Of a stretch of DNA of 23,212 nt, positions 9,089-18,010 are shown piece by piece. Position numbers and translations under genes: made by a program. Source of the stretch: Larix sibirica (taxonomy: Eukaryota > Streptophyta > Pinopsida > Pinales > Pinaceae); NCBI GenBank assembly GCA_004151065.3, contig NWUY0300000879.1, positions 40,434-63,645 on the forward strand, given 5' to 3'. Within the stretch, counting starts at the first letter, position 1. Each line of letters begins with the position of its first letter. The notes beneath the pieces were generated by a model. It searched no databases, was not told the DNA's origin, and worked only from the letters and a program-made list of their open reading frames with translations.

Positions 9089-9429
9089 AATGCGTCACAA
9101 AATACTTTGTGGAGTCCGAAGATGGCCAGGAATCAGACGATGACGAGGTCAGAAGAGGCTATAAAAGTGTGTTGAACTCAAAGGCCACACAAGAATCACT
9201 AGTAAATATCATAATTCATAAGTATGCACTATCGTTTCTATCATAAAAGTTTCGCTATCCCGTTAGCTCTCACGAAGCAAATGTAATTTTGCAGGCGAAT
9301 TTCGCCAGATGGGAACCACCACATGGACGCTTCTTCTTCAAATATCCATGGAAGCTTTATGTAAAAGTTGGAAGTATGACTCGATACTGCACCTACTGTG
9401 TGGAGGCTTTAAATGGACTAGATTAGTTT
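9089..9429 (+). CDS. Possible two-exon coding segment of unknown family, no start codon
   Basis: A good 3' splice site (TTTATGTGCTTGCAG) ends at 9088. It is followed by an open acidic stretch, SEDGQESDDDEVRRGYKSVL, then ATQESL up to 9201. A donor GTAAAT at 9202 and acceptor TTTTGCAG ending at 9294 define a 93-base intron that joins two segments in the same frame at a codon boundary. The second exon, from 9295, reads ANFARWEPPHGRFFFKYPWK and stops at TAG 9427-9429. The GRFFFKYP part recalls GRF-type zinc fingers, but the cysteine pattern is missing, so I do not assign a family. There is no in-frame ATG, and the 5' end begins beside the hairpin at 8891-9044. It could be a fragment of a captured or dead gene. 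Confidence 0.35.
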
Positions 9430-9449
9430 GGTATAATAGTAAAATGAAT

Positions 9450-9656
9450 AAACTGCGTTATATTCACTATAGTAACATAGATGCTATCAAATGGTCCATT
9501 TCAATGCATAAATATGAAGAGCTCCTGATAATGCTAGAAATATGCAGAGTTCACGATGATGCCATAAACGCACTTCTGGTTTCACCGGAGCAAGCTCGAG
9601 CTCTATACATGTCCTCTGCTGATTCCAAGATAAAAGTGATGGACTGGCTGTAGTAC
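9450..9656 (+). pseudogene. WD40-repeat protein fragment (JINGUBANG-like)
   Basis: The frame that ends at the TAG near 9651 encodes RVHDDAINALLVSPEQARAL followed by YMSSADSKIKVMDW. The pattern H-DDAINAL-VS...LY-SADxKIKVxDW is that of a WD40 repeat, and HDDAINA is characteristic of the plant JINGUBANG-like WD40 family. The preceding KLRYIHYSNIDAI may be a remnant of the repeat before it. The signature W-D at the repeat end is altered (VMDW), the glycine before SAD is lost, and only one to two blades of the expected seven are present. The frame differs from the exon-like segment just upstream. It looks like a decayed fragment rather than a working exon. Confidence 0.5.
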
Positions 9657-9842
9657 CTGGGGTTCAGTATTGGGTGGATGGAAATGGGAAAAATATTTAG
9701 CCCAAGCTTAAGCTACTCCCAATTAGGTAAATGAAAATGAACACTAGGTTAGATTCAGTGCAAGCTCAAGCTAACCATGCTATCAAGATTTATATATGTG
9801 ATTTTCATCTCTTTTAAAGTCAACTATGAGCAGCCACTAGAA
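9657..9842. other. Short spacer, no feature
   Basis: No gene or repeat is seen between the WD40-like fragment and the 80-bp tandem repeat. Confidence 0.5.
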
Positions 9843-9997
9843 TCATAATTTCATGTAGTATCCAGTCATATAGTTGATTAGTCTGACTGCGTTCTATTTA
9901 AACTTGCAGGAAATGAATTCTTTCATAATTTCATGTAGTATCCATTCATATAGTTGATTAGTCTGACTGTGTTCTGCTTAAACTTGTAGGAAATGAA
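9843..9997. repeat. Two-copy tandem repeat, period 80 bp
   Basis: Copies at 9843-9917 and 9923-9997 share TCATAATTTCATGTAGTATC, ATATAGTTGATTAGTCTGAC and GGAAATGA, with only about five substitutions. Each copy ends in an acceptor-like CTTGCAGG or CTTGTAGG. It is a recent local duplication. Confidence 0.9.
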
Positions 9998-10072
9998 AAG
10001 AATTTAGCTAAAACTCACAGAGTGAGATGCGATCCAAAACCAACTCGGAGGTGAGCCGCGATCTGAAGCTAG

Positions 10073-10140
10073 AGATGTAGGATTTGGGTGGAGAAATTGA
10101 AGGTGGAGATATAGGATTTGGATGGAGAAACTAAAGGCAG
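10073..10140. repeat. Two-copy tandem repeat, period 34 bp, in purine-rich DNA
   Basis: AGATGTAGGATTTGGGTGGA at 10073 recurs as AGATATAGGATTTGGATGGA at 10107. It opens a G/A-rich section (10020-10290) with many GGTGG and GGCGGT motifs. The proline-rich frame on the opposite strand there is a by-product of this composition. Confidence 0.75.
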
Positions 10141-10399
10141 TGATAAGGTGGTGGAGAATTGATAATTGATGAAGAAGGCGGTGTTGAGAAGAGTATTGAA
10201 AGCATGACAAAGGCGGTAGGCGGCGGGTGCAATGGTGGTGATGGCATTGACAGTGGCGGTGTAGAATTGACAGAGGCGGTGATCCAGGAAAATTTAATTC
10301 TCCTAATCAAGATAGATGAGCCAATTGTTTGAATGTATTCAATGTTGGGCTCGGGAACCCACCATCCCGCCACTGGCTCGGCAATAACACCTTCAACAT

Positions 10400-10534
10400 T
10401 TTACCCAATAGGGTGTAAGTTAAAATTTTACAAAATTAGGATAAAGGAATTAAATAAAATAATGCATGTAAAAAGTTTCGTTAAAATGCAAAATAAAATG
10501 TACANATATGCCTAATCAAAATATGGGCGTTACA
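10400..10534 (-). mobile_element. Possible LTR terminus (reverse orientation), fragment
   Basis: Read on the minus strand from 10534, the sequence begins TGTAACGCCCATATTTTGAT, a typical start of a plant gypsy LTR, and continues AT-rich. The other end and a partner LTR were not found. The plus-strand GGGCGTTACA could instead be the right end of an LTR whose left end is like the one at 5453, but the 5-bp flanks differ (AAACA before 5453, TGATG after 10534). One ambiguous base lies at 10505. Confidence 0.35.
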
Positions 10535-11253
10535 TGATGGACTATCATTTGGTTGTCCTTATTTCAGTGTGCAATGACTCGATTCAACTTCCCCCCTGGG
10601 TATTTGGTGTATCCAGCCTTGGATTTGGGGTCAGGTACATTACACAACTACACAATGTTTTAACAAAGATATTTAATTATACCACTCTTATGTTGGGAAA
10701 AATAGTACATTCAACAAAAAACATTTATACACAAATATCAAACCATAAGAACACACAATATATTGAAAATCTTACATTTTATTGATCTAAATTTCTCTCT
10801 TAACAATATAGAACATGAGGCCCTTTTACATCAAAATAGGTGACCATAATATTCATTCCATAATAGGATTTGTTATTCAATCACATCGATAACTATCTAT
10901 GACAATATGTCTCCTTAAATATCTCAAATGATCTCATGAAATCCACATCCCTAACTTATCATTTTTCCCCATTCTTGATTTTGTCGCATATGCATTTGTG
11001 CATAATATATACATTAGTACATATTATAATGTCACCATTAAGTATCACTAGGAGTTAATCTTGCATACTCCCTCTTAATGAATACATGTGATTCAATATA
11101 GATGTATGTGTTGTCTTCATTTCCAATCTTCTATAGTCTACATCATCTTCACTTTTCTTTAATTTGGATCTGCATCCTCAGACTCCCATGGACTTCTTGT
11201 ATCATACATGAGCTACACCGTTATTTGGTAAGTCTGGATCATGAATCAATCAT
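10535..11253. other. AT-rich spacer, no gene recognised
   Basis: No coding frame with convincing composition or family motif was seen. The short frame at 10534-10785 is probably chance. The right part may be further decayed sequence downstream of the minus-strand gag-like pseudogene. Confidence 0.45.
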
Positions 11254-12595
11254 CTAGATAGATTCATCTTCATATGAACGTTTCTTCATATTATCGTCAA
11301 CCATCTCATAGGTTATCTTTGGCTTTCCATCAACCAATACATCATATCCACTGGGTTTTCCTAGGCTTACCCTTAACCATTACAACATATCCATGGTTTT
11401 CCTTGGCTTACCATTAACCACTACAAGTAAATAAATCACAAATTGATTTACTCAAAGAAACGAAAACTCTTTCCTAAGCATGAGAAATAGACAACTAACT
11501 CTTTGGAATTCTCCCTTAATCACAACTTGACCTTTGAATAAAAACTAAGTTATGGACTTTTTATGTGAGAGATGTTGTTCTGCATTTGAAGGTTTCACCT
11601 TGTAGAATCCTTTCAACATAAAAGTAACTTTCATCCATTCTTGCACATCCATATAACCACAATGTACTTGTATATGAGGCTTTGATATTTATTTGTTCCA
11701 ACCTCTATGATGATCATGATTGGAAAAACCACAAATACGACAATGATGCAAATCCCAACATTTTTCTTGCACATGCCCTATTATACTATAATGATTGCAA
11801 TATGTTCCTCCTACTCTTGGTTTGTTGCACTATTACCTATATATAATTCACTTTCTATTAATGTTTGTTCTTTCACAAATTTGATGCCTCCATTGCTTGT
11901 GTGACCTTCATAACCAAGGCCTTCATTTCTAGTCCTTATACATATATCTATGGTCTTTTGTATGCCTTTTCCATTATTTCCTAAACTTTTACCATCAAAA
12001 CCCATTTATTCATGAGTTTGTATCCAATTCTCTTTGTATGTCTTTCAAAACGACCAATTTCACAATCTTCAATATTATTTTCACCTTTAGAGATATCATT
12101 GGGGTCATTATTTTGAGTCTCATAGCACAAGAGAGGAACATGTACACAATCAAAATCAACCAAATTACATGTATCACAACAACTATCATTCTTGTGAATA
12201 AAATCACTAGTGTCATATATTGCATCACACTTTATTTTTTCCTGGTTTAATTTTTTCACTTCACTTTACAGTGCCAACAACACATTTTCCTTTGCTAATA
12301 ATTCTCGCTGCAATTATTCTATCATTTAATTTTTCTAATCATGAAGTTTTAAGAGCTCATTTACCCATTGATTAAGTGGTACCATCTTTTCTTCTAGTTC
12401 ACTTATGTATTTTGTAGTGCAACCAACAAATTCTTGAAAGACTTATTTACCATGTGTTATAAGGTCAAAGAATTTGGTCATTATTGCAGTATTTTATTTA
12501 TGCAACCTATAAATTTCTTGGAGAGCATATTTAGGATCTTGTTGAAGTAGTTTAGTTTCCTTATTAGCATGTTGTATCCCTTTTCGTCTACCCAT
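11254..12595 (-). pseudogene. Decayed gag-like gene: coiled coil, G-patch-like segment, CCHC knuckle, KPRK repeats
   Basis: The minus strand from ATG 12595 reads MGRRKGIQHANKETKLLQQD and continues through several stops. Next come heptad-like coiled-coil pieces (YISELEEKMVPLNQWVNELL, then LQRELLAKENVLLAL). The open segment 12259-11981 follows. At about 12000 a one-base frameshift leads into GFDGKSLGNNGKGIQ, then RNEGLGYEG, a glycine pattern like the G-patch segments of some plant retroelement proteins. About 11803-11740 encodes YCNHYSIIGHVQEKCWDLHH, a zinc-knuckle-like C/H cluster. The end carries short repeats with NGKPRKT and DGKPKITYEMVDD (11290-11425). At least six stops and two frameshifts make it non-functional. 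It starts 24 bases from the LTR at 12619, which may be chance or may mean that LTR once served this minus-strand gene. Confidence 0.65.
11290..11425. repeat. Three ~43-bp tandem repeats encoding a GKPRK unit (minus strand)
   Basis: On the plus strand, GGCTT(T/A)CC(A/C) followed by (A/T)TMAACCA and ACAACATATCCA recurs about every 43 bases. On the minus strand these encode VVVNGKPRKT, VMVKGKPRKT and VLVDGKPKIT, the middle one in a shifted frame. The repeats lie within the gag-like pseudogene. Confidence 0.65.
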
Positions 12596-12618
12596 TTAAA
12601 AATTACAAATAGTCACTT

Positions 12619-13292
12619 TGATGGCTCATTCGTTTTGGAAAGGACTGTAGTCGCGAAAGACTATGCAAAGATTAAGGAAGAGGTTACGGAAACAATTAGC
12701 GACCATAACCATATTGGGATCACTCCCATGACTATATAAAAAGTATAAAGTAAGTGAGTGAGGAGAAAATGGAAGATTAGCAAAGAGCAAGAAGAACAAA
12801 GCTTATAGTCGAAGACATCCTCCCAGTCAAGTCTGAGTTTTGGGTTATGTATCTAGGTTAGGGGATTGTGGGTTTTGATGATGTACTTAGATATGTGATG
12901 GGCCATTCCACATACTACAGATTAAGGCTAGATCCACTTGCATGTATTGTATCTTAGATGCATGAATGAATATAAATGAGAAATATTATTGGGCCCCTTT
13001 AACTTTCTATGTATATGATGAATAGTGATGTTTGTTCTTTGTTGTATACCTACTATGTAACTCTATTATAAGAATCTTAGTGTATATATGATAAATGTAT
13101 GTTGTGGTATGGTGAATGAGTAGGTCTTTTCCCAACATATCCTTATAGGTAACCCTCCTTGTCATAAATAGGTCTAGGTTTTGCTTTAGGTGAGACCTTC
13201 TCCTTCAAGGGATTTAATATGCCAACACAGTAGACTACAATGACCTCCTTTGTTGGGTCCTACACAAGAACCCTGATCTCATATTTACGCCA
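12619..13292 (+). repeat. Left LTR of the degenerate retrotransposon
   Basis: Homology with the right copy is clear from TTTTGGAAAGGAC at about 12633 to CGCCA at 13292. The true 5' edge is uncertain; TG at 12619 is a guess. Shared landmarks include GAAACAATTAGCGA, TATATAAA, TCTGAGTTTTGGGTTATGTA, GATTGTGGGTTTTGATGATG, ACTTGCATGTATTGTATC and AATATGCCAACACA. Confidence 0.85.
12733..12740 (+). promoter_or_regulatory. TATA box of left LTR
   Basis: TATATAAA about 115 bases into the LTR, conserved in the right LTR at 15916-15923. Conservation in both copies supports a promoter role in the ancestral element. Confidence 0.55.
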
Positions 13293-13351
13293 AAAAATCT
13301 TTCCATTATTGGGACCTGGTTTCTAACAGGACATCGTTAACTACATGGATG

Positions 13352-13369
13352 CATTGGTATCGAAAAGCA
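13352..13369 (+). other. Possible primer-binding site (initiator tRNA-Met type)
   Basis: TTGGTATCGAAAAGC resembles the plant retrotransposon primer site TGGTATCAGAGC, but has a mismatched middle and lies about 60 bases after the apparent LTR end rather than directly beside it. The LTR edge may be misplaced, or the match may be chance. Confidence 0.35.
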
Positions 13370-14122
13370 ACATTCAATATTGTTGGGAATTTTTTTTTAA
13401 GACTTTGTAATACAGGAAGCTTAGTCGTGAGGGTGTGCCCTCCAAAACTTAGGGAATGCATCCTTTATAGAGGATTGATACTTGATCAATATGAATTCTT
13501 GTGGGTAGAGCTCTTGGTAAGGATATTCAAGTGGTTAAAAGGACTTGCAGAAGTTCTAGAACATAGTAACTGACATAGAAGAATTTTGTAGTGGACTTGA
13601 AAAGACCTAGTAGCGCTACATTGACTAGATACTCAACTAAATAGGGATGTTAACTTTTGGGTAGAAATCACTTTTATTGGATATATTGTGGAATTTGGAG
13701 TAAAACAAAACAGTCTGTATGTAGGGTTGAAGAAGATATCAAGAAGAGAGAAAGATGAATATTATTGAAGGAAGTGTCGTTGTGGATCAAGGCCTGGATG
13801 GTTGAATATATATTTTTTCCACTAAACCTTATTAGAATTGAGGATTAAAGCCCTTGCGCCATTAAAGGAGTGGTCAAGGTGATGCTGCCATATTTTAGAA
13901 ATTAGGGACTACATGTAATGGGGGGGATCTATTAATGATTCCAAGGATGAGTGTGCAACACGAATATCAACAATATGTGAAAAGTGGTGGAAAACATAGA
14001 TGAAAAATGTGAAGAAAAGAGTTGTGCAACTAGAAGTATAGTTGCGAAGTAGAGAGAGTAGTGAAGAGAGGAAAAGTGAGTTGTGAAAGGTTAAGTGAAG
14101 GGAGGAACTGGTTGGTTCATGG

Positions 14123-14418
14123 TTGAAAGGAAGAGGAATAGAAGTACATGATGGCCCAACAAGAAGGAGTTGGGGAGAAGGTGTAAATGAGGAAAGAGGT
14201 TGTGGAATTCAATTACCAAGTAGTGGATTTCCGAATCAATTAATTGAGCCAACCCTTGAAGAAATTGTGGAACAATCAAAATCACTGGTACCTACGGGAA
14301 AACAATGGAAACCTAGAAAGTGAATCCCCATTATTGCAGAAGGAGGTCCTGGAAGAAATGGCAACAACATGCCTTCGACTAACCCCCAGGTGTCCTTGCG
14401 AAATTTGGTAATCCTTTT
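14123..14418 (+). pseudogene. Retroelement internal ORF fragment, unidentified, one in-frame stop
   Basis: An ATG at 14123 opens 66 codons (MKGRGIEVHDGPTRRSWGEG at the start, FPNQLIEPTLEEIVEQSKSL near the end). After a TGA at 14321-14323 the same frame continues with IIAEGGPGRNGNNMPSTNPQ. The purine-rich, charged composition and the position behind the left LTR suit the N-terminal part of a gag protein. I recognise no domain in this part. Translation changes frame before the gag-like segment at 14520. Confidence 0.4.
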
Positions 14419-14519
14419 AATATTTTTGTTTTACAATTACCATAGTATAACCAAATAGTTGGTAGTTCTACCAGTTTACAAACTAATACAATAATAAGTA
14501 GATGTAGTAGTAGTTTTTA

Positions 14520-14901
14520 GCATAATAACAGTAACATTGTGGTTCATCTCGGACCTGAAGGATTTTTTTTGGTAGGACCTCTGGTCACCAAAATGGATGG
14601 GGTACAAGTAAGATTGACTATGAAATGCCTAGAATTTTGGGGAAGAGGAAATGGAGTAGATGTAGAGTGGCATTGATTTCTTCGTGAATTTGTTTGGAAC
14701 TCTAGAGGGACTCTCCCTGCATTAATACTAATTTAATTTCAGACCACACTACGTGGAAGATATCTACAATGGTATATGAAGTTGATCGAAAGGATGGATG
14801 CAAATGCACTAGCTCTAATGTTGCAATACGTGAAGCATTTATTTTTAGATGAGTTTCAACTGTCGAGGTCAACCCATCCAAAAATTATGTCTTCCTAACA
14901 T
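14520..14901 (+). pseudogene. Gag-like relic of the LTR element
   Basis: One frame runs for about 127 codons with two internal stops (14676 and about 14737). It contains IVVHLGPEGFFLVG, then TTLRGRYLQWYMKLIERM and KHLFLDEFQLSRS. The L-x-G/D-x-A/Y-L-x-WY-M motif followed about 25 residues later by LF-EF is typical of the retrotransposon gag domain in plant Ty3/gypsy elements. The loss of frame and stops show it is dead. It supports a plus-strand orientation for the 12619-16474 element. Confidence 0.6.
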
Positions 14902-15198
14902 CATTGTGCGCTAGTCATGACCTGCCTAGACTAATTGATCACGATTTCTTGGATGGGGACCTCTATCCAAATATGAGCCCAAAATGCCACATCTCATCCT
15001 TAAATAGAGATTTAGTACTCCTATGGAATCCCAATTCCAAGCCACTATAGAACTCAATTTTCATATAAGCTTGAAAATTTCAACATGAATCCTTGCATAG
15101 AATTTTGATTAGATAGTCAAAATGGATGCATGTGCAAACTCACCATACCAGTGGATTTTATATGTTCACCATATAGATTTTGTTGGTACCATGGACAT

Positions 15199-15240
15199 TG
15201 TGAATGATGTAGTTGCACAGGCCACTCAAAATTTAGATTG
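15199..15240 (+). pseudogene. Zinc-knuckle-like remnant
   Basis: The frame gives C-E-stop-C-SCTG-H-SKFR-L, i.e. the C-x2-C-x4-H spacing of a gag zinc knuckle with an internal stop and the last cysteine replaced by leucine. It lies about 300 bases after the gag-like segment, as expected for gag, but so short a match could be chance. Confidence 0.35.
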
Positions 15241-15409
15241 AAGACAACATGAGATATACATTTTCACTACTTGATCCAACAGAAAGACGAGATACATTCC
15301 TGGTGCTGGCACACAACATCAATCTCTTAGTTACCTTGATGCTATGAATGCACATTAGATCCTCATTTATAGCTCAAGAAATTTGATGTCTTGTTGAAAA
15401 AGAGATTGA

Positions 15410-15858
15410 TTGTTTTCCGAGCATGATGATATCAAGGAGTGTCTTAAAAATGTTGAAGATTTTGAAGACCAAGTTCCTTCAGCTGACCTTGATAGCTATA
15501 AAGGAACAACCAAAAGTGAACTGGAAGTACTTTCAAATAAAAAATATGAGCTATATTCGATGCACTATACAGAGGAAACTCTTCCTAATAGAGAATCTAA
15601 ATGAGTTCCCGCTAGTTGAGTTCTCAAAGGGTAAAATATAATTTTACTTGCACCAATTTTGTGCTAGATATACAACAAGAGATCACCTCAGAAGTACGAA
15701 AGTTGGCTCCTTCGTTTGAAGATTCAACACCAAAATATGACAGTATTCAAGAACACAACAAAGTTGAATCAAGGGCGAGTCAATGCTTGTGCCCATGGAA
15801 CGTCTCCTCCTTCATTTTTGGAAAGGACCCTAGTTGTGGAAGACCATTCGAAGAATAA
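15410..15858 (+). pseudogene. Acidic open frames near the 3' end of the LTR element, unidentified
   Basis: The frame ending at 15604 encodes SEHDDIKECLKNVEDFEDQV and then TKSELEVLSNKKYELYS. A second frame, 15616-15858, contains CTNFVLDIQQEITSEVRKLA and FEDSTPKYDSIQEHNK and runs into the right LTR. Both are rich in acidic and lysine residues and look coding, but I recognise no family. They may be remnants of an extra ORF, or of captured host sequence, between gag and the 3' LTR. Confidence 0.35.
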
Positions 15859-16474
15859 TGCAGAGGTTGCAGAAACAATTAGCGATCGAAGCCATATCAG
15901 GACCACTCCCACAACTATATAAAGAGAACAAAGCAAGTGAGCGAGGAGCAGATGGAAGATCAACAAAGATCAAGATGAACAAATTTTATGGTTGAACACA
16001 TCCTCCCAACTGTGTCTGAGTTTTGGGTTATGTATTTGGGTTGTGGGATTGTGGGTTTTGATGATGTACCTGGATCTATGATGGGTTAATCTATAGACTA
16101 TCTATTAATGTTGTAGAGTCACTTGCATGTATTGTATCATAAATATATGGATGAATATAAATGATATATTATTGGGTCCCTTTAATTTATGTGTATACGA
16201 TGAATGGTAATGTATGTTCTTTGCTTTATACCTATTGAGTAACTCTATTATAAGTATCTTTGCATATATATGATAAATGTATGTTGTGGTATGGTGAATC
16301 AGTAGACCATTTCCTAGCATATCCCTCTAGTTAGATCTCCTCATCATAAACAAGTCTAGGTTGTGCTTTGGGTGAGACCTTCTCCTTTTGGGGATTGAAT
16401 ATGCCAACACACTAGACTATAGTGTCCCCCTTTGTTGGACCTTGTGCAAGAACCCTGGTCTCATCTTTGCGCCA
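15790..16474 (+). repeat. Right LTR of the degenerate retrotransposon
   Basis: Second copy of the left LTR, with the same order of landmarks, ending TTTGCGCCA at 16474. Strong homology starts at about 15811. A TG at 15790 is a possible edge, preceded by a weakly purine-rich AATCAAGGGCGAG that could be a decayed polypurine tract. Confidence 0.85.
15916..15923 (+). promoter_or_regulatory. TATA box of right LTR
   Basis: TATATAAA in the same context (ACTCCCACAAC before it) as in the left LTR. Confidence 0.55.
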
Positions 16475-17020
16475 ATGCACTAACTTTTCAGAGAATCAAC
16501 AAAGCAAGTTCAGGGTCCTGTACAAATGACTATGCACTAATAAATTAAGCACAACAATTGTATAGGCATTGAGTACAACTAAGCATGCACCCCAATTCTT
16601 TTACAAAGCATTAAAATTTCAATACATAACTTTTATTTTATTTTTCTTTGATTCAATTTTGAACACACCAAAAATGGCTGATTTACATTGACAAAGTCTC
16701 AACCTATTCCTTCTTTTACTTATGGCCATTACAACCCATTGAACTCTTTATAAAAAAAATAAACCTGTCTCACTTTTACAAACAACATGGATGTCTCACT
16801 TTAAAATGAAGCCCCCTTTTTTAACCTGTAAATCACTCAATACCATTTTTAAACTTGTAAATCACTTTGAATATACTAGATCCCAAAGTCTCCACATCAA
16901 TCTTTGTTTTAATGAGAAACCATAACCAATAATGCCATATCATAACATTTCACAAATACCCAAATAAATAAAAATGTATATACCTAACAAGAAAAAGAGA
17001 TCAACGAACCAAGGAAAAGG
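16475..17020. other. AT-rich spacer between two LTR elements
   Basis: No gene is seen. A small imperfect duplication is present: AACCTGTAAATCACT near 16823 and AAACTTGTAAATCACTT near 16851. CTGTCTCACTTTTACA and ATGTCTCACTTTAAAA also repeat near 16770 and 16790. Confidence 0.5.
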
Positions 17021-17025
17021 CATAT
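17021..17025. repeat. Left target-site duplication CATAT
   Basis: CATAT directly before TGTCGTGACC, identical to the five bases after the right end. Confidence 0.85.
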
Positions 17026-17559
17026 TGTCGTGACCTTGGCATGAAGGTCAGGCGCACTTACCCTAACACGTGTAGAAGGCTCAAGAGGGATTGATAGAGG
17101 TTGAGTGTGGAGTTGGATGAACTAGACATACAGAGCACCTTATAAGCATGACAAGGGGCACACCACCGGTTCAATTGAGTGTGGAGTTGCACACTTGGCT
17201 TGTGCGGACATGGGCATGGCTTGCCACAATGAGTGGAGGCATGGAGAGAGCATGGTTCCCACACTCCATGAAAATACTAAGTGAAAGTAGTCTTGCAAAG
17301 ACATGATGGATGGGAGCAAGAGACTTGGGGCGCGTTGAGCTGGGCTCATGGACCCAAGGCATCCACCTGTTGGGACAGCTTGCGAAGCCAACACTTACTT
17401 GTGAAGCATGTTGTCCACTTGTGGAATTTGGGCACACGTTGGCATGGGAACAATTGAGTTGGATTGGTTGCACCTTTACAAGGGAGGACCATATACAAAC
17501 AAGTGAAGTGTAAAGAAAAAATCATCCAAGGAAAATCCAAGAGAAGTTAGTAAGTAGAA

Positions 17560-18010
17560 AATAACACGACTTGGACGTAGTTCATCAGGATGCAACAACA
17601 TGACTTGGGTACAGTTCGTTGAGATGTCAATAGCACAAATTGGGTGCAATCTATCAGGATGCAATAGAATTAGTTGGGTATAGTATTCCACGATAGAGTA
17701 GCACGAGTTGGGAAAATTATACCGGGATGAAATAGGATGAGTTGGTCATTTTATGTCGAGATGGGTAGCACAAGTTGAGTGCACTTTTCCAGGATAGATC
17801 AACGTGATTTGGGAACAACCTATCAGGATGAAGTAGCACAAGTTGCATGCATTCTTATAGGTTGGAGTAGCAAGAGTTGGGCACACTTATGGGTGCACCT
17901 TTCCAGGACAGATAGTACAAGTTGGGCGCACTTTGTCGGGTCATAGTTGTATGAATTGGGCACACTTTTGGGAGCAGTTTGTTGAGACCAAGTAGTGTGA
18001 CTTGGGTGCT
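17560..18010. repeat. 34-bp minisatellite, about 12-13 degenerate units
   Basis: A (A/G/C)(A/C)(A/G/C)TTGGG(T/C)GCA...TTT.TCAGGATG...AGTAGCACA unit repeats. The TTGG anchor falls at about 17570, 17604, 17639, 17673, 17707, 17741, 17774, 17807, 17842, 17876, 17921, 17955 and 18001. Most steps are 33-36 bases, with two longer ones near the right end. Units are diverged, so the array is old. The short minus-strand frames with CAQL/CTQ repeats are translations of this array, not genes. Confidence 0.8.

Larger units (their letters stand above)
12619..16474 (+). mobile_element. Degenerate LTR retrotransposon, about 3.9 kb, no recognisable pol
   Basis: Two direct repeats of about 660 bases (12619-13292 and 15790-16474) enclose about 2.5 kb. 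The interior holds relic gag-like frames (14123-14901), a broken zinc-knuckle-like motif (15199-15240) and acidic frames near the 3' side (15410-15858). I find no protease, reverse transcriptase, RNase H or integrase motif. This suits a non-autonomous element (LARD-like) or an element with a large internal deletion. The plus orientation is supported by TATATAAA boxes near the start of both repeats and a possible tRNA-Met-type primer site at 13352. Target duplications were not found. The LTRs differ at about one base in five where compared by eye, so the insertion is old. Confidence 0.75.

Noticed and set aside
10004-10373. Proline-rich frames on the minus strand
   Set aside because: They mirror the GGTGG-rich, purine-biased plus strand and small tandem repeats. 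No domain is recognisable.
5453-10534. One 5-kb LTR element from TGTAACATCCCC to GGGCGTTACA
   Set aside because: The 5-base flanks (AAACA and TGATG) do not match, and the interior includes unrelated coding fragments.
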